Positions 36,250 to 45,247 of a stretch of DNA of 64,000 bases are shown in pieces. The notes beneath the pieces were generated by a model that saw nothing but the letters and a program-made list of their open reading frames with translations, ran no database searches and was not told the origin of the DNA. This stretch comes from Neptuniibacter sp. UBA6509 (GTDB lineage Bacteria > Pseudomonadota > Gammaproteobacteria > Pseudomonadales > Balneatricaceae). Position numbers and translations under genes: made by a program. Every line of letters starts with the position of its first letter. The stretch's first letter is position 1. The stretch lies in NCBI GenBank assembly GCA_002435145.1, contig DJLT01000120.1:1-64000 (forward strand). Direction: 5' to 3'.

Positions 36250-37468
36250 TCGCGTTAAATGAAAGTTCAGTTTGGTAGATGCTCTCGCCTTGGTAATAGC
36301 AATGTTGCCCGCGTCCGCTCTTTTTACTGTCATACATAGCAAGGTCGGCGCAGTGGAGTAGCGTTTCAAACTCTATCGCATCTTTTGACGCAATCGCAGT
36401 GCCGGCACTGCATCTTACGTGGATTTCATCAGGTGTGTTGATGATGGGCTGACTAAGTCTGTTCTCAATGCGGGTGATAATTGTATTCAGTGAGTCGTTG
36501 AGCTGCTGTTCCGTTTCGGCTTCGATTAATAGGATAAACTCGTCACCAGCTAAACGGCATAATGTATCGCCATCTCGTAACTGCATGCTGATCGCATTGG
36601 CAAAATTAATAAGGACTTTGTCGCCCGTATTATGACCGTATTGATCATTAATAGGTTTAAAAAAATCTAGATCAATAAAAGTTAAAGAGAGGACGGTGCC
36701 GTTACGCTGTACTTTGCTGAGGGCTTTCTGTGTGATTGATTCAAGCATCTTTCTGTTAGGGAGGCCGGTAAGCTGGTCAGTATGGGCGAGGGCTTTGAGT
36801 TTGGTGTTGTTTTCAGAAATTTGCTTGTTTGCTAATGATAGTTTGGCTAAATATCGGGCGCGGTTATCGGTAAAGCGCCAAATTGAATAACCTGAGATGA
36901 TAGTCATAAGGCAAATAGCAATAAAGAGCATAGCTAAGAGGGAGTTCTGAGAGTTATTCTTGTTTTTAATATGTCGCTTTAGCGCTTGTTTTAATTCATT
37001 AGCCCCTTGAATGACTTCAAAAAATAGTTGATCGTATTGTTCGTTAGGCTCTGCAGGTGTTGTAGGTAGCTTTAAGCGAATATCGATTGCTTTATGGAAA
37101 TTCTGAATTGAGTAAAGTAGCTGATTGACTTGCGTTCTCAGTAGCCCCTCTTCTAGAGGAAGAAAAATTCCTTCTTCGTTTCTATCACCATCTAAAATAG
37201 CAATCGCAAACCACTTTGCTTGCTCTAAATGTTGGTTTACATCGTCTGCCGATTTATCACTATTACCGGATAAGATCGCTTCTAGCCACAAATGGGCGAA
37301 GGTTGTTTCCAGTTTGATTTCTGTCGCAGCATCAACCCAAGGGGTGTATTTTTGAATGGTATTGGTGGAGGTGGTATGGATGTAGAGGAGTAGCACAGCG
37401 CTCAGTGTAGCGGTTATGCTGGTTAGTAGTAATGGTGCAATTGGGCTGCTGTGACCGGTACCGCTCAT
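36218..37468 (-). CDS. Membrane diguanylate cyclase with AGDEF active site
   Basis: The 416-residue protein has an N-terminal helix ([18 protein letters not shown]), a periplasmic sensor domain to about residue 175, a second helix ([21 protein letters not shown]) and a GGDEF domain. The active loop reads AGDEF in [21 protein letters not shown] variants are generally active. An I-site RDGD sits five residues upstream, so product inhibition is expected. The gene is alone on the minus strand and its 3' end overlaps ung by 32 bp. Confidence 0.9.
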   Translation of the reverse strand: MSGTGHSSPIAPLLLTSITATLSAVLLLYIHTTSTNTIQKYTPWVDAATEIKLETTFAHLWLEAILSGNSDKSADDVNQHLEQAKWFAIAILDGDRNEEGIFLPLEEGLLRTQVNQLLYSIQNFHKAIDIRLKLPTTPAEPNEQYDQLFFEVIQGANELKQALKRHIKNKNNSQNSLLAMLFIAICLMTIISGYSIWRFTDNRARYLAKLSLANKQISENNTKLKALAHTDQLTGLPNRKMLESITQKALSKVQRNGTVLSLTFIDLDFFKPINDQYGHNTGDKVLINFANAISMQLRDGDTLCRLAGDEFILLIEAETEQQLNDSLNTIITRIENRLSQPIINTPDEIHVRCSAGTAIASKDAIEFETLLHCADLAMYDSKKSGRGQHCYYQGESIYQTELSFNATKLAQEVAIE

Positions 37469-37559
37469 TAATTCGCCTCTCCCTTGGCGTTGTATTAACT
37501 GCTCAAGGGAGTGTCGCGCTATTTCAGTGCAAGGTCAACAGCTGGTCGATATTTGTTTA

Positions 37560-38576
37560 CTACTTTGGTAGAAATAGTTTTGGGTCTAGTTCATAAGGTA
37601 GTTCTTTTAGCTCAAGAGTTTGTCCTGATAGGTCCAGCGTATTTTCTTCAGCTAGTTTTTTGTTTATAACCGCGAGTAGGCGGTATCTGTTCTCCCCACA
37701 GGCTGCCGCAAGTACAACTTGTCCTGCCTTGGGGTTGTTCGGAGCACTAATCAACTGTCCAGGTAAGGGTTTTTCAGTGGTTGAGACCTCTGCAATATAC
37801 ATCGGTTTTTTTAACTGCCCGCGATGTTGCAAACGCGTTACGATCTCTTGCCCTGTATAACAGCCTTTAGTAAAACTGATTCCACCAACGGCTTGAAAAT
37901 TAGTCATTTGTGGAATAAATGCTTCTTGAGTTTCAGAACGTAAATCTGCTAATCCTGCATCGATCTCACTGAGTATCCAATCATTAGTCGCACCAATACC
38001 GCTTTCAATCGGTAGTTCTTTGAGTAGTTGAACTAACGCGCTGTTTTCCATCCAGATCTCATAACGGTTGCCAGGCACGCGAACGACTATCCCATTATTA
38101 AGTGAAATGGTCCCATTATCTTCGCTTGGGCTGTGACCAAAAATTTTCTCTACTAGTGCTTGAGCGCCAGGCCCTAATAAGCCGACTCCAGAGATGCTAT
38201 CACTGACTTCTGTCGCCTCTGCTTTGGAGAAAACCATATATTTCTTTAAATTAGCCGCTGCCGTTTCAAAAATATCATGGCTCATACGCAGCCAAACGCT
38301 CTCCTCTGATGTTTTGAGTAAACGGAAAAGGCTTAGCATATGTCCTTTGATATTGCAGTGTGAGCCTAATGAGCTGCCACGGGCGAATGCTTCATCGGTA
38401 TCACAGCTCAGTTGTCCTTGAAGAAACTTAGCGGTATCAGGGCCTTTAATCGAGAGAATGCGTTGGTGAATAAGAGGAATAACCTGAGTCGTTTTACCAC
38501 TGTTATTGAGAGACTGCTTCTTATCATCGCTGAGTGGGATATTGTTTTCTTCTAAAAATGTGATCAGGTTGCTCAT
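37560..38576 (-). CDS. ygfZ: tRNA-modifying / Fe-S repair protein YgfZ
   Basis: YgfZ is a folate-binding protein related to the GcvT fold that helps Fe-S enzymes such as MiaB, possibly by a one-carbon step at clusters. The 338-residue product carries the family signature KGCYTGQEIVTRL with its conserved Cys, followed by HRGQLKK. The start at 38576 gives MSNLITFLEENN. It is separated by 107 bp from psd, which is also on the minus strand. Confidence 0.93.
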   Translation of the reverse strand: MSNLITFLEENNIPLSDDKKQSLNNSGKTTQVIPLIHQRILSIKGPDTAKFLQGQLSCDTDEAFARGSSLGSHCNIKGHMLSLFRLLKTSEESVWLRMSHDIFETAAANLKKYMVFSKAEATEVSDSISGVGLLGPGAQALVEKIFGHSPSEDNGTISLNNGIVVRVPGNRYEIWMENSALVQLLKELPIESGIGATNDWILSEIDAGLADLRSETQEAFIPQMTNFQAVGGISFTKGCYTGQEIVTRLQHRGQLKKPMYIAEVSTTEKPLPGQLISAPNNPKAGQVVLAAACGENRYRLLAVINKKLAEENTLDLSGQTLELKELPYELDPKLFLPK

Positions 38577-38683
38577 TGTGTTTATTCTACCTTTGATGCC
38601 TATCTTGGGGTTACGGCAATAGTGAACTGCTGTCAGTGTACGTCAAAAGATACTTAAGGACAGCAGATAAACATTATGGTTAT

Positions 38684-39571
38684 TTAGGGTGTGGGCATTT
38701 CGATACTGTTTTTGGCTGCGATTGCTTCACCTAGCTTAACTGGGCTGCAGGCATCTAATGAATCCTGCCAATTAATCGCATCTTTTCCAAATAGAAGGAT
38801 AACGGTTGAGCCAAGTTTAAAACGGCCCATCTCTGCCCCTTTTTCAATAACGATCGGCTCCTGCTCCTGTTTTTCAAAGCTCTTTTTGATTGGTTTTCTT
38901 AAAAAAGGAGCTTCTTGTCCAGACCAGACGGTTTCAATACCCGCAACGATCATTGCGCCGACAAGTACCATTGCCATTGGGCCATGTTCTGTATCAAAAA
39001 AAGCAACTAATCGTTCATTGCGAGCAAATAGTTGATCAACCTCTTCTGCCGTTGTTTGGTTGACAGAGAAAAGCTCTCCAGGAATGTAAATGGTATGAGT
39101 TAATGTGCCGGTAACAGGCATATGCACACGATGATAATCACGAGGAGAAAGGTAGATAGTGGCAAATTCACCATCAATAAAATCTTGCGCTTTATCTTGA
39201 TCGCCACCTAAAAGGGTCGACAGGCTATAACCACGACCTTTCGCTTGGAATATGCGGCCGTGTTGAATTTTGCCTAGTTGGCTAATAGCACCATCCGCAG
39301 GGCTTACAAGTGTACCTTGGGTTTGATCGATAGGACGGGCATTGTCTTTTAAAGCGCGAGTAAAAAAGGCGTTAAAACTTGGATAGTTTGTCGGTACCTC
39401 TTCTTGGGCTTCTGACATGTTGATCTGATAGTTTTTGTTAAACCATTTGATGAAACTATTTTTTACCCATGGCGTTTCACAATCAGCAATTTTGCCGACT
39501 AATCTAGATAAAAGGTGTTGAGGGACAATATGCTGAAAAAAAATAAACAGCGTATTTTTAAGGTTCTTCAT
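38684..39571 (-). CDS. psd: Phosphatidylserine decarboxylase proenzyme
   Basis: Psd makes phosphatidylethanolamine in the inner membrane and is a pyruvoyl enzyme that cuts itself. The self-cleavage motif LGST puts the pyruvoyl-forming Ser at residue 255; the catalytic triad partners are Asp93 (SPADGAI) and His147 (RDYHRVHMP). Length is normal at 295 residues. The start codon overlaps the rhodanese stop by one base, so the two are translationally coupled on the minus strand. Confidence 0.96.
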   Translation of the reverse strand: MKNLKNTLFIFFQHIVPQHLLSRLVGKIADCETPWVKNSFIKWFNKNYQINMSEAQEEVPTNYPSFNAFFTRALKDNARPIDQTQGTLVSPADGAISQLGKIQHGRIFQAKGRGYSLSTLLGGDQDKAQDFIDGEFATIYLSPRDYHRVHMPVTGTLTHTIYIPGELFSVNQTTAEEVDQLFARNERLVAFFDTEHGPMAMVLVGAMIVAGIETVWSGQEAPFLRKPIKKSFEKQEQEPIVIEKGAEMGRFKLGSTVILLFGKDAINWQDSLDACSPVKLGEAIAAKNSIEMPTP

Positions 39572-40383
39572 TATTTCTCCACAGGTGTATCAGCTAAGTT
39601 GCCCCATTCAAACCATGAACCGTCATAGCAGCGAATATCTGTAAATCCGAGATATCTGGCAACTAAGTAGGTTAAGCCTGAACGTCGATGTGTCTGGCAA
39701 TGGGTAATGATTGTTTTATCCGGTGTTATACCTTTCTCTGTTAAAAGAGATAATAATTCATCAGCTGGTTTAATGCGCGGGTTATCATCGGCGATTAGGC
39801 AATCCGTCCACTCCATGTGCTGGGCACTTGGGATGTGTCCGCCTTTATTGGCATTAATGACTTTTTCACCGGTGTATTCTGCCTGGCTACGTGCATCCCA
39901 AATTTGTACATTGGGATCTTTTAAGTGTGCTGTAATGAATTCTACGTCAGCGACTAACTGAGTATTAAGGTCTATAGGGTAGTGGGCGTTGACGGCTTTA
40001 TTAATTGTTTTCTCTAAAGGGAAGTTAGCTTCTACCCAGCTTTGTAATTGGCCGTTTAGAAAAGAGCAGTTGTGGTGGCCAATTATGTTGAGTGTCCAGA
40101 TTAAGCGACCTGCCCAAGGGCCTTTTTGGTCATCATAAACCACCACATGCTTATCTTCAGTTAATCCGATTTCTGAGCAGAGCTTTTGTAGTTGTTCTTC
40201 TGAAGGGAGCTTGTTGGGGATAGGGGGCTGGCCTAATAAAAGCGCAGACGGTGCTAAGTGTATTGCCCCAGGAATGTGGCCCTTTTGATAATTCTCTTCA
40301 CTTGATAAATCGATGATCAACAACTTAGGGTCATTGATGTGTTGATTTAGTTCGCTCGCCTCAATAAGTAAAGGTAGTGTCAT
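39571..40383 (-). CDS. Rhodanese-family sulfurtransferase (two domains)
   Basis: The 270-residue protein has two rhodanese domains: an N-terminal one without a catalytic Cys (about 5-120) and a C-terminal one with Cys229 in THCQTHRRSG. This active loop differs from classical thiosulfate (CRKGV) and mercaptopyruvate (CGSGV) types, so the sulfur donor is uncertain. I start at ATG 40383 behind GGAG instead of 40461, which would add 26 residues. It precedes psd with a one-base overlap, an arrangement also seen in pseudomonads. Confidence 0.9.
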   Translation of the reverse strand: MTLPLLIEASELNQHINDPKLLIIDLSSEENYQKGHIPGAIHLAPSALLLGQPPIPNKLPSEEQLQKLCSEIGLTEDKHVVVYDDQKGPWAGRLIWTLNIIGHHNCSFLNGQLQSWVEANFPLEKTINKAVNAHYPIDLNTQLVADVEFITAHLKDPNVQIWDARSQAEYTGEKVINANKGGHIPSAQHMEWTDCLIADDNPRIKPADELLSLLTEKGITPDKTIITHCQTHRRSGLTYLVARYLGFTDIRCYDGSWFEWGNLADTPVEK

Positions 40384-40494
40384 GGAAAACTCCGGTATAG
40401 TCGTGGGGCAAGATAATACTAACTTGAATGATCTCTGCAAGACCGCGTTTGATTGGTTCACAGATAGAGTTTTGTAGCCTGAAGAGCAAGAACT

Positions 40495-42225
40495 CTATTT
40501 TTTCATCTTTTTCAGGCCTAAGGTCGCTGCAGATGATAAATATCTAAAACGCTCGTGATGGAAATCTGTAATTTCAGGTCCAGACTCGCCGTAATCAGCA
40601 TGAATGATAGCAATGGGGGTGTTGCCAAAAAATATTGACATCAATAAAAAGCCGTTAGGATTTCCCCAGCTATGATACGCCTCTGGCAGCATAGGGAGTA
40701 ACTGAGCTTTATTTTCAGGTTTTACCCATATGCATCCCGGTTTTTCTTGTAGCTTTTTAAATAAGCTTGGAATGTTTAAATCGTATTGGAACTTGATGAT
40801 AGGGTGTTCTTCGGTGAACCCGACTGAAAAAGCTGTTTTTAGTTGATGAGTTTTGTTACTGACTAAAAACATGGAGACTCGATCGAAGCCTAAACCCCGG
40901 TTCACCCCTTGAATCAGAGCCTGAAGTATATGCTTAGGTTGAGTATATTGTTCATGTCCTTTGAGAAGTCGTTCAGCTATAAGATCGTAAGCTTCTTTAT
41001 CTAGAAAATTAGGCTGCTTTTGACTGGTTTTCTGATCGTTCGCTGCTGCTAATGGATTGCCTTTAAGTGGTTTTGTTCCACTTTTTTGCTCTATTGTTTT
41101 TGTAGGCTTAGTTTCTTTAGGTAGCTTGGTTTCTTTAGGTGCCTTAGTTTCTGTAGAAGCGTCTGCAGCTGGCTCTACCACCGGTTTAGGTTTCTTAACA
41201 CTAGGCATTTTTGACGAAAGTAATTGGGCTTCTTTCGGTGATAATTTGTAGCTAATTGCTCTGTCTGAGGGCAATAAAATCATCTCTGCTGCGGGTGCCA
41301 TAGTGCCGGCTACATGATAAGCCTGTGACGATTTAGCACAGTTGATATGTAAATTGGTAATTGTTTCAGCTATTTCGCTTTTCAGGTAATCATTGATAAT
41401 ATCAATGATTTTCATGGTTTTTGTTTGATTCCAGCCCAAGTTAGCAGTTAAAGCGATCCAGTTGGCAAGTTTAACGGGGAAGAACTTTTCTTGAACTAAG
41501 TGATTGATATCACGGAGGTCCTCGTCTGTTAAACGAGGGTCCCCTAAAGCGCGCTGATGCAGTTGTGAAAGAGTTTTTTTATCTGGAGATGTTTCATGCT
41601 CCAGGCTGGTCATCGCGAGTTCTGAAATCCCCCAGTGTTCGATTAATCCGTGAGAAATTTCTTGTACAGTACAGCCTAAGATATCAGTTTCTGCTAGTAC
41701 AACATCGGTGCGTTCCTCGCGTAACTTTATTTGGATCTCACTCATATGGAATGCAGCATGTTGCCAAAGAAGCCAGTGGCCAACACCATAGAAAAGGGTG
41801 GCTAAGTATGTTTCTTCGCCAAATGGTGCTTTACGTCGGGTGATCCATGATTGTGCTTGTGTCGCTGCGTGGTGGCTTACGGCAACGTAACGGAAGTACA
41901 TCTTCTGAGCTACGCTGGAGGGGTTGAGTTTCAGCGATTTGGTTTCTTTTTGTACCGCTTCAATATTATCAAGTCCCAATGAATTTATGGCGTGATCAAT
42001 GCTGGTGACTTTTGAGTTGACCTTGTTGTGTAAAGCCGAAGCTTTTCGGACCATGTGTAGACATAAGACGGGGTCAGATTTTATTGTTCTGTTCAGCTCC
42101 TGCAGCGTTACTTTGTCATTCCGCAGCTGACGCTGTAAGCGACGAAGTACGCTGTTTCTTACCGGTAAAGGCCGATCTTTTAGGTATTCTACCCAAGACG
42201 CTACACCGTATGGGGATTCTGACAT
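40495..42225 (-). CDS. HDOD-domain signalling protein with GAF-like C-terminus
   Basis: This 576-residue protein has an N-terminal HDOD domain (about residues 15-215) with the helical core LNRTIKSDPVLCLHMVRKA and SIDHAINSLGLDNI; HDOD proteins lack the metal-binding HD catalytic pair and act as signalling scaffolds. Residues near 345-405 are a low-complexity linker with repeated KETK/PKET motifs. The last 160 residues look like a GAF domain (LIQGVNRGLGFDRVSMFLV). It sits between rsgA and the rhodanese, all on the minus strand. The signal it carries is unknown. Confidence 0.85.
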   Translation of the reverse strand: MSESPYGVASWVEYLKDRPLPVRNSVLRRLQRQLRNDKVTLQELNRTIKSDPVLCLHMVRKASALHNKVNSKVTSIDHAINSLGLDNIEAVQKETKSLKLNPSSVAQKMYFRYVAVSHHAATQAQSWITRRKAPFGEETYLATLFYGVGHWLLWQHAAFHMSEIQIKLREERTDVVLAETDILGCTVQEISHGLIEHWGISELAMTSLEHETSPDKKTLSQLHQRALGDPRLTDEDLRDINHLVQEKFFPVKLANWIALTANLGWNQTKTMKIIDIINDYLKSEIAETITNLHINCAKSSQAYHVAGTMAPAAEMILLPSDRAISYKLSPKEAQLLSSKMPSVKKPKPVVEPAADASTETKAPKETKLPKETKPTKTIEQKSGTKPLKGNPLAAANDQKTSQKQPNFLDKEAYDLIAERLLKGHEQYTQPKHILQALIQGVNRGLGFDRVSMFLVSNKTHQLKTAFSVGFTEEHPIIKFQYDLNIPSLFKKLQEKPGCIWVKPENKAQLLPMLPEAYHSWGNPNGFLLMSIFFGNTPIAIIHADYGESGPEITDFHHERFRYLSSAATLGLKKMKK

Positions 42226-42263
42226 CTGTATTCCGTCCTTGTTATCTTTTTTATGGACTGTTG

Positions 42264-43292
42264 TTAACTGTTCTGTTCTTCAATGGAGCATAAAATATGT
42301 TTATAGCTTTTCCAGCGATGTTCGCTAATTTTGCCATCTTCAACGGCGTTTTTCAGCGCACAGCCCGGTTCTTTTTCATGGTTACAGTCTCTGAATCTAC
42401 ACATGCCTGCAAGAGGTTGTAGTTCTCTAAAACCATTTATAACGTCATCGGGTTCAATATGCCACAAACCAAACTCTCTGATTCCAGGAGAATCGATAAG
42501 ATCACCGCCATCAGGGAAGTGAAATAGGCGAGCGGTGGTTGTTGTGTGACGCCCTTTTTTAGTTTGTGCTGAAAGTTCTCCAACTTTGAGGTCTATACCG
42601 GGGAGTAAGGTGTTAATCAAAGAGGATTTTCCTACCCCTGATTGGCCTACAAACACGCTTATTCTTTGGTCAAGGCTGTCTTTCAGTTGTGTAAGACCTT
42701 CTTCTTCAGAGCTTGATGCTAAAAGAACCTGATAATCAATATCTCGATAGCGTTGTAGCATTGCTTCGGTTTTTTCACGGTTCTCAGCGTTTAGCAGGTC
42801 TGTTTTATTCAGCAGTATTACAGGTTCAATATCGCTAAGTTCAGCAGCTACTAGGTATCTATCGATGAGATTTGCGTGGGGTGTTGGCTCAACTGCAACG
42901 GTGATAACGATGAAGTCTATATTTGCAGCGACGGGTTTCATCTCGCCATAAGGGTTCGGTCGAAGTAACTCGCTTTTTCGCTCTAGTTTTGCAACTACAA
43001 CGCCTGTTTCTTTACCTTCGCGCCAGATGACTCGATCACCTGTGACGAGTTGCCCTAGATTGGTCCGCATATGGCAGCGGAGAATTGTGCCTTGTTGAGG
43101 TCCTTCAGTTGCTTCTACGTCTACAGTGCGACCAAAATGGGAGATGATCAAACCATGTTGTTCAGGACCTAAGTCACTGCTATCTAATTGCTGATCAATT
43201 GCAGTATCTTTTTTGGATGCACGAGCGGCACGTTCATCTTGAATCTTTTGAATGCGCCAGCTTTGGCGGCGGGTTAATTTACGTTTCGCCAT
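42264..43292 (-). CDS. rsgA: Ribosome biogenesis GTPase RsgA
   Basis: RsgA (YjeQ) is a circularly permuted GTPase that matures the 30S subunit. The 342-residue protein has a basic N-terminus and OB domain, then GTPase motifs in permuted order: NKTDLL (G4), GQSGVGKSSLIN (G1) and DSPG (G3), and ends with the zinc finger CRFRDCNHEKEPGC. It is divergent from orn, the usual neighbour in gammaproteobacteria. Confidence 0.96.
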   Translation of the reverse strand: MAKRKLTRRQSWRIQKIQDERAARASKKDTAIDQQLDSSDLGPEQHGLIISHFGRTVDVEATEGPQQGTILRCHMRTNLGQLVTGDRVIWREGKETGVVVAKLERKSELLRPNPYGEMKPVAANIDFIVITVAVEPTPHANLIDRYLVAAELSDIEPVILLNKTDLLNAENREKTEAMLQRYRDIDYQVLLASSSEEEGLTQLKDSLDQRISVFVGQSGVGKSSLINTLLPGIDLKVGELSAQTKKGRHTTTTARLFHFPDGGDLIDSPGIREFGLWHIEPDDVINGFRELQPLAGMCRFRDCNHEKEPGCALKNAVEDGKISEHRWKSYKHILCSIEEQNS

Positions 43293-43454
43293 AGTTTTTC
43301 AGTGCTGCTCTTTCTGTTGTTTATACTTAAAAGGCGGAAGCACTCGTTATCCCCATTTTTATCAAACCCATAGAGTAAAAGAACCTGTTAAGCGGTCCAA
43401 GGTAGGGTATTCTAAGGGAAAGTGTAGTGCCTGCGTTAACTTTGGAGGTTTTTA

Positions 43455-43997
43455 GTGAAAAATAAAGGTAATTTAGTCTGGATTGATCTGGAAATGACCG
43501 GTTTGGAGCCTAAAAAGGACGTTATTATTGAAATAGCGACCATCGTGACAGATTCTGATCTAAATATTTTGGCGGAAGGCCCAATGTTGGCTATTCATCA
43601 AAGTGATGAATTACTTGATGGTATGGATGAGTGGTGCACAAATCAGCATGGTAAATCAGGCCTTACGCAGCGTGTTAAAGAAAGTAGCATTACAGATGCT
43701 CAAGCTGAGCAAGAAACGATAGAGTTTCTGAAACAGTATGTTGAACCTGGCGTATCGCCTATGTGTGGAAACAGTATCGGTCAAGATCGACGCTTTTTAG
43801 ATAAATATATGCCGGAACTAGAACGTTTTTTCCATTATCGTAACTTAGATGTAAGTTCTTTAAAGGAGCTAGCTAAGCGTTGGAAGCCTGAAGTCGCAGC
43901 AGGTGTTGTGAAAAAAGGTTCGCATCTGGCGATGGACGATATTCGTGATTCAATCGATGAGCTTAAATATTATCGTGAGCACTTTATTAAACTTTAA
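43455..43997 (+). CDS. orn: Oligoribonuclease
   Basis: Orn is a DEDDh 3'-to-5' exonuclease that clears dinucleotides, including pGpG from c-di-GMP breakdown. The 180-residue product has WIDLEMTGL (Asp and Glu ligands), a mid-protein Asp in [12 protein letters not shown], and the last His/Asp pair in [19 protein letters not shown]. It starts at GTG 43455, six bases after GGAGG at 43444-43448. The presence of several c-di-GMP genes in the window fits its role in nucleotide turnover. Confidence 0.96.
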   Translation: MKNKGNLVWIDLEMTGLEPKKDVIIEIATIVTDSDLNILAEGPMLAIHQSDELLDGMDEWCTNQHGKSGLTQRVKESSITDAQAEQETIEFLKQYVEPGVSPMCGNSIGQDRRFLDKYMPELERFFHYRNLDVSSLKELAKRWKPEVAAGVVKKGSHLAMDDIRDSIDELKYYREHFIKL

Positions 43998-44035
43998 ATA
44001 GTTTGATAGTCAATTGGCAGAATCTTTCTGAAATC

Positions 44036-45172
44036 CTAGAACCGGATTTTTGCCCTGCGAGGATGTATGTGAATAGGTAATATGTCCTCAGCTATTCTAC
44101 GTTCTTCCTTCGCTGTTAATTGTTTTATCGCCCATAGCGCATGCTCTTGTACGATTTCAGAATCATGGTTCAGTTTTTCTCTTAAGGCGTTGATGACTTC
44201 AGTGCCTCCTTTACTATTCCCGAGTGCGATCGCAATGTTTCGTAACCAGCCGATATGACCTGTACGGCGAATAGCTGAACCTTCTGTCTTCTTTAGAAAA
44301 GTAGCTTCATCCCAGTTAAAAAGCGTAATTAGTTCGCTGCGATCAAGCTTTTGACGTGGGTGGAAATCTGTTTCTTGAGTAAAGTCAGCAAATTTATTCC
44401 AGGGACAGATCAATTGGCAGTCATCACAGCCGAAAATACGATTACCCATTTTAGGTCTAAGCTCCAACGGGATAGAGCCTTTTAATTCTATAGTTAGGTA
44501 GGAAATGCATCGAGTTGCATTAAGTACATTAGGCTGGGGGAACGCTTGTGTGGGACATACGTCAATACACGCAGTGCATTTTCCGCAATGATTTTCGTCA
44601 GCGGGTTTGTCTATAGGTAAGGGGAGGTCTATCAGTAGCTCGCCTAAAAAGAATAAAGATCCCGCTTCCTTATTTATAACAAGCGTATGTTTGCCTCGCC
44701 AACCTATGCCCGCTTTTTCCGCTAGGGGGCGTTCTAAAATAGGTGCGCTATCTACAAAAGCCCTAAATACGGTTTCACCGACCTCTTCGTTGATTCTTTT
44801 TCCCAGCAGTGTGAGACGTTTTCGAATGAGCTTATGATAATCCCGGCCTAATGTGTATCTAGAGATATAAGCATTTTCGCCATCATCAAGGGTGTCTGCA
44901 GCGCTAGTTTCTGGGGGGAGATAGTCCATACGTACACAGATTATGCGTTCTGTGCCAGGTAGTAGGCTTCCAGCGGAAAAACGCTTATCTAAGTGGTTGT
45001 TGAGGTAGTTCATCTCACCGTGGTAGCCCGCTTGGATCCACTGTTCGTAATGCTCTTTTTCTATACTTAAATCGCAATCTGTAATGCCGCACTGCTGGAA
45101 GCCTAATTCTAGCGCCCATTTTTTTATGTTGATGGCTAGTTGTGACAAAGCTTGAGGTGAAAGGTTTGGCAT
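44036..45172 (-). CDS. queG: Epoxyqueuosine reductase QueG
   Basis: QueG performs the last step of queuosine synthesis in tRNA with cobalamin and two 4Fe-4S clusters. The cluster ligands are in CGKCTACIDVCPTQAF and GCDDCQLICPWN. The N-terminal two-thirds form the cobalamin-binding reductase fold; a HEAT-like C-terminal domain ends the 378-residue protein. It is convergent with orn and divergent from nnr. Confidence 0.95.
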   Translation of the reverse strand: MPNLSPQALSQLAINIKKWALELGFQQCGITDCDLSIEKEHYEQWIQAGYHGEMNYLNNHLDKRFSAGSLLPGTERIICVRMDYLPPETSAADTLDDGENAYISRYTLGRDYHKLIRKRLTLLGKRINEEVGETVFRAFVDSAPILERPLAEKAGIGWRGKHTLVINKEAGSLFFLGELLIDLPLPIDKPADENHCGKCTACIDVCPTQAFPQPNVLNATRCISYLTIELKGSIPLELRPKMGNRIFGCDDCQLICPWNKFADFTQETDFHPRQKLDRSELITLFNWDEATFLKKTEGSAIRRTGHIGWLRNIAIALGNSKGGTEVINALREKLNHDSEIVQEHALWAIKQLTAKEERRIAEDILPIHIHPRRAKIRF

Positions 45173-45247
45173 ATAATCAGGCTTGCCCTTTTGGGGGAAG
45201 ATTCCTCATAATGATACAAATTACACTGCTAAAAGTGGGCCAAACTA

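Noticed and set aside
36218..37468. Inactive diguanylate cyclase because of AGDEF
   Set aside because: AGDEF and SGDEF variants are commonly active, and the I-site is intact.
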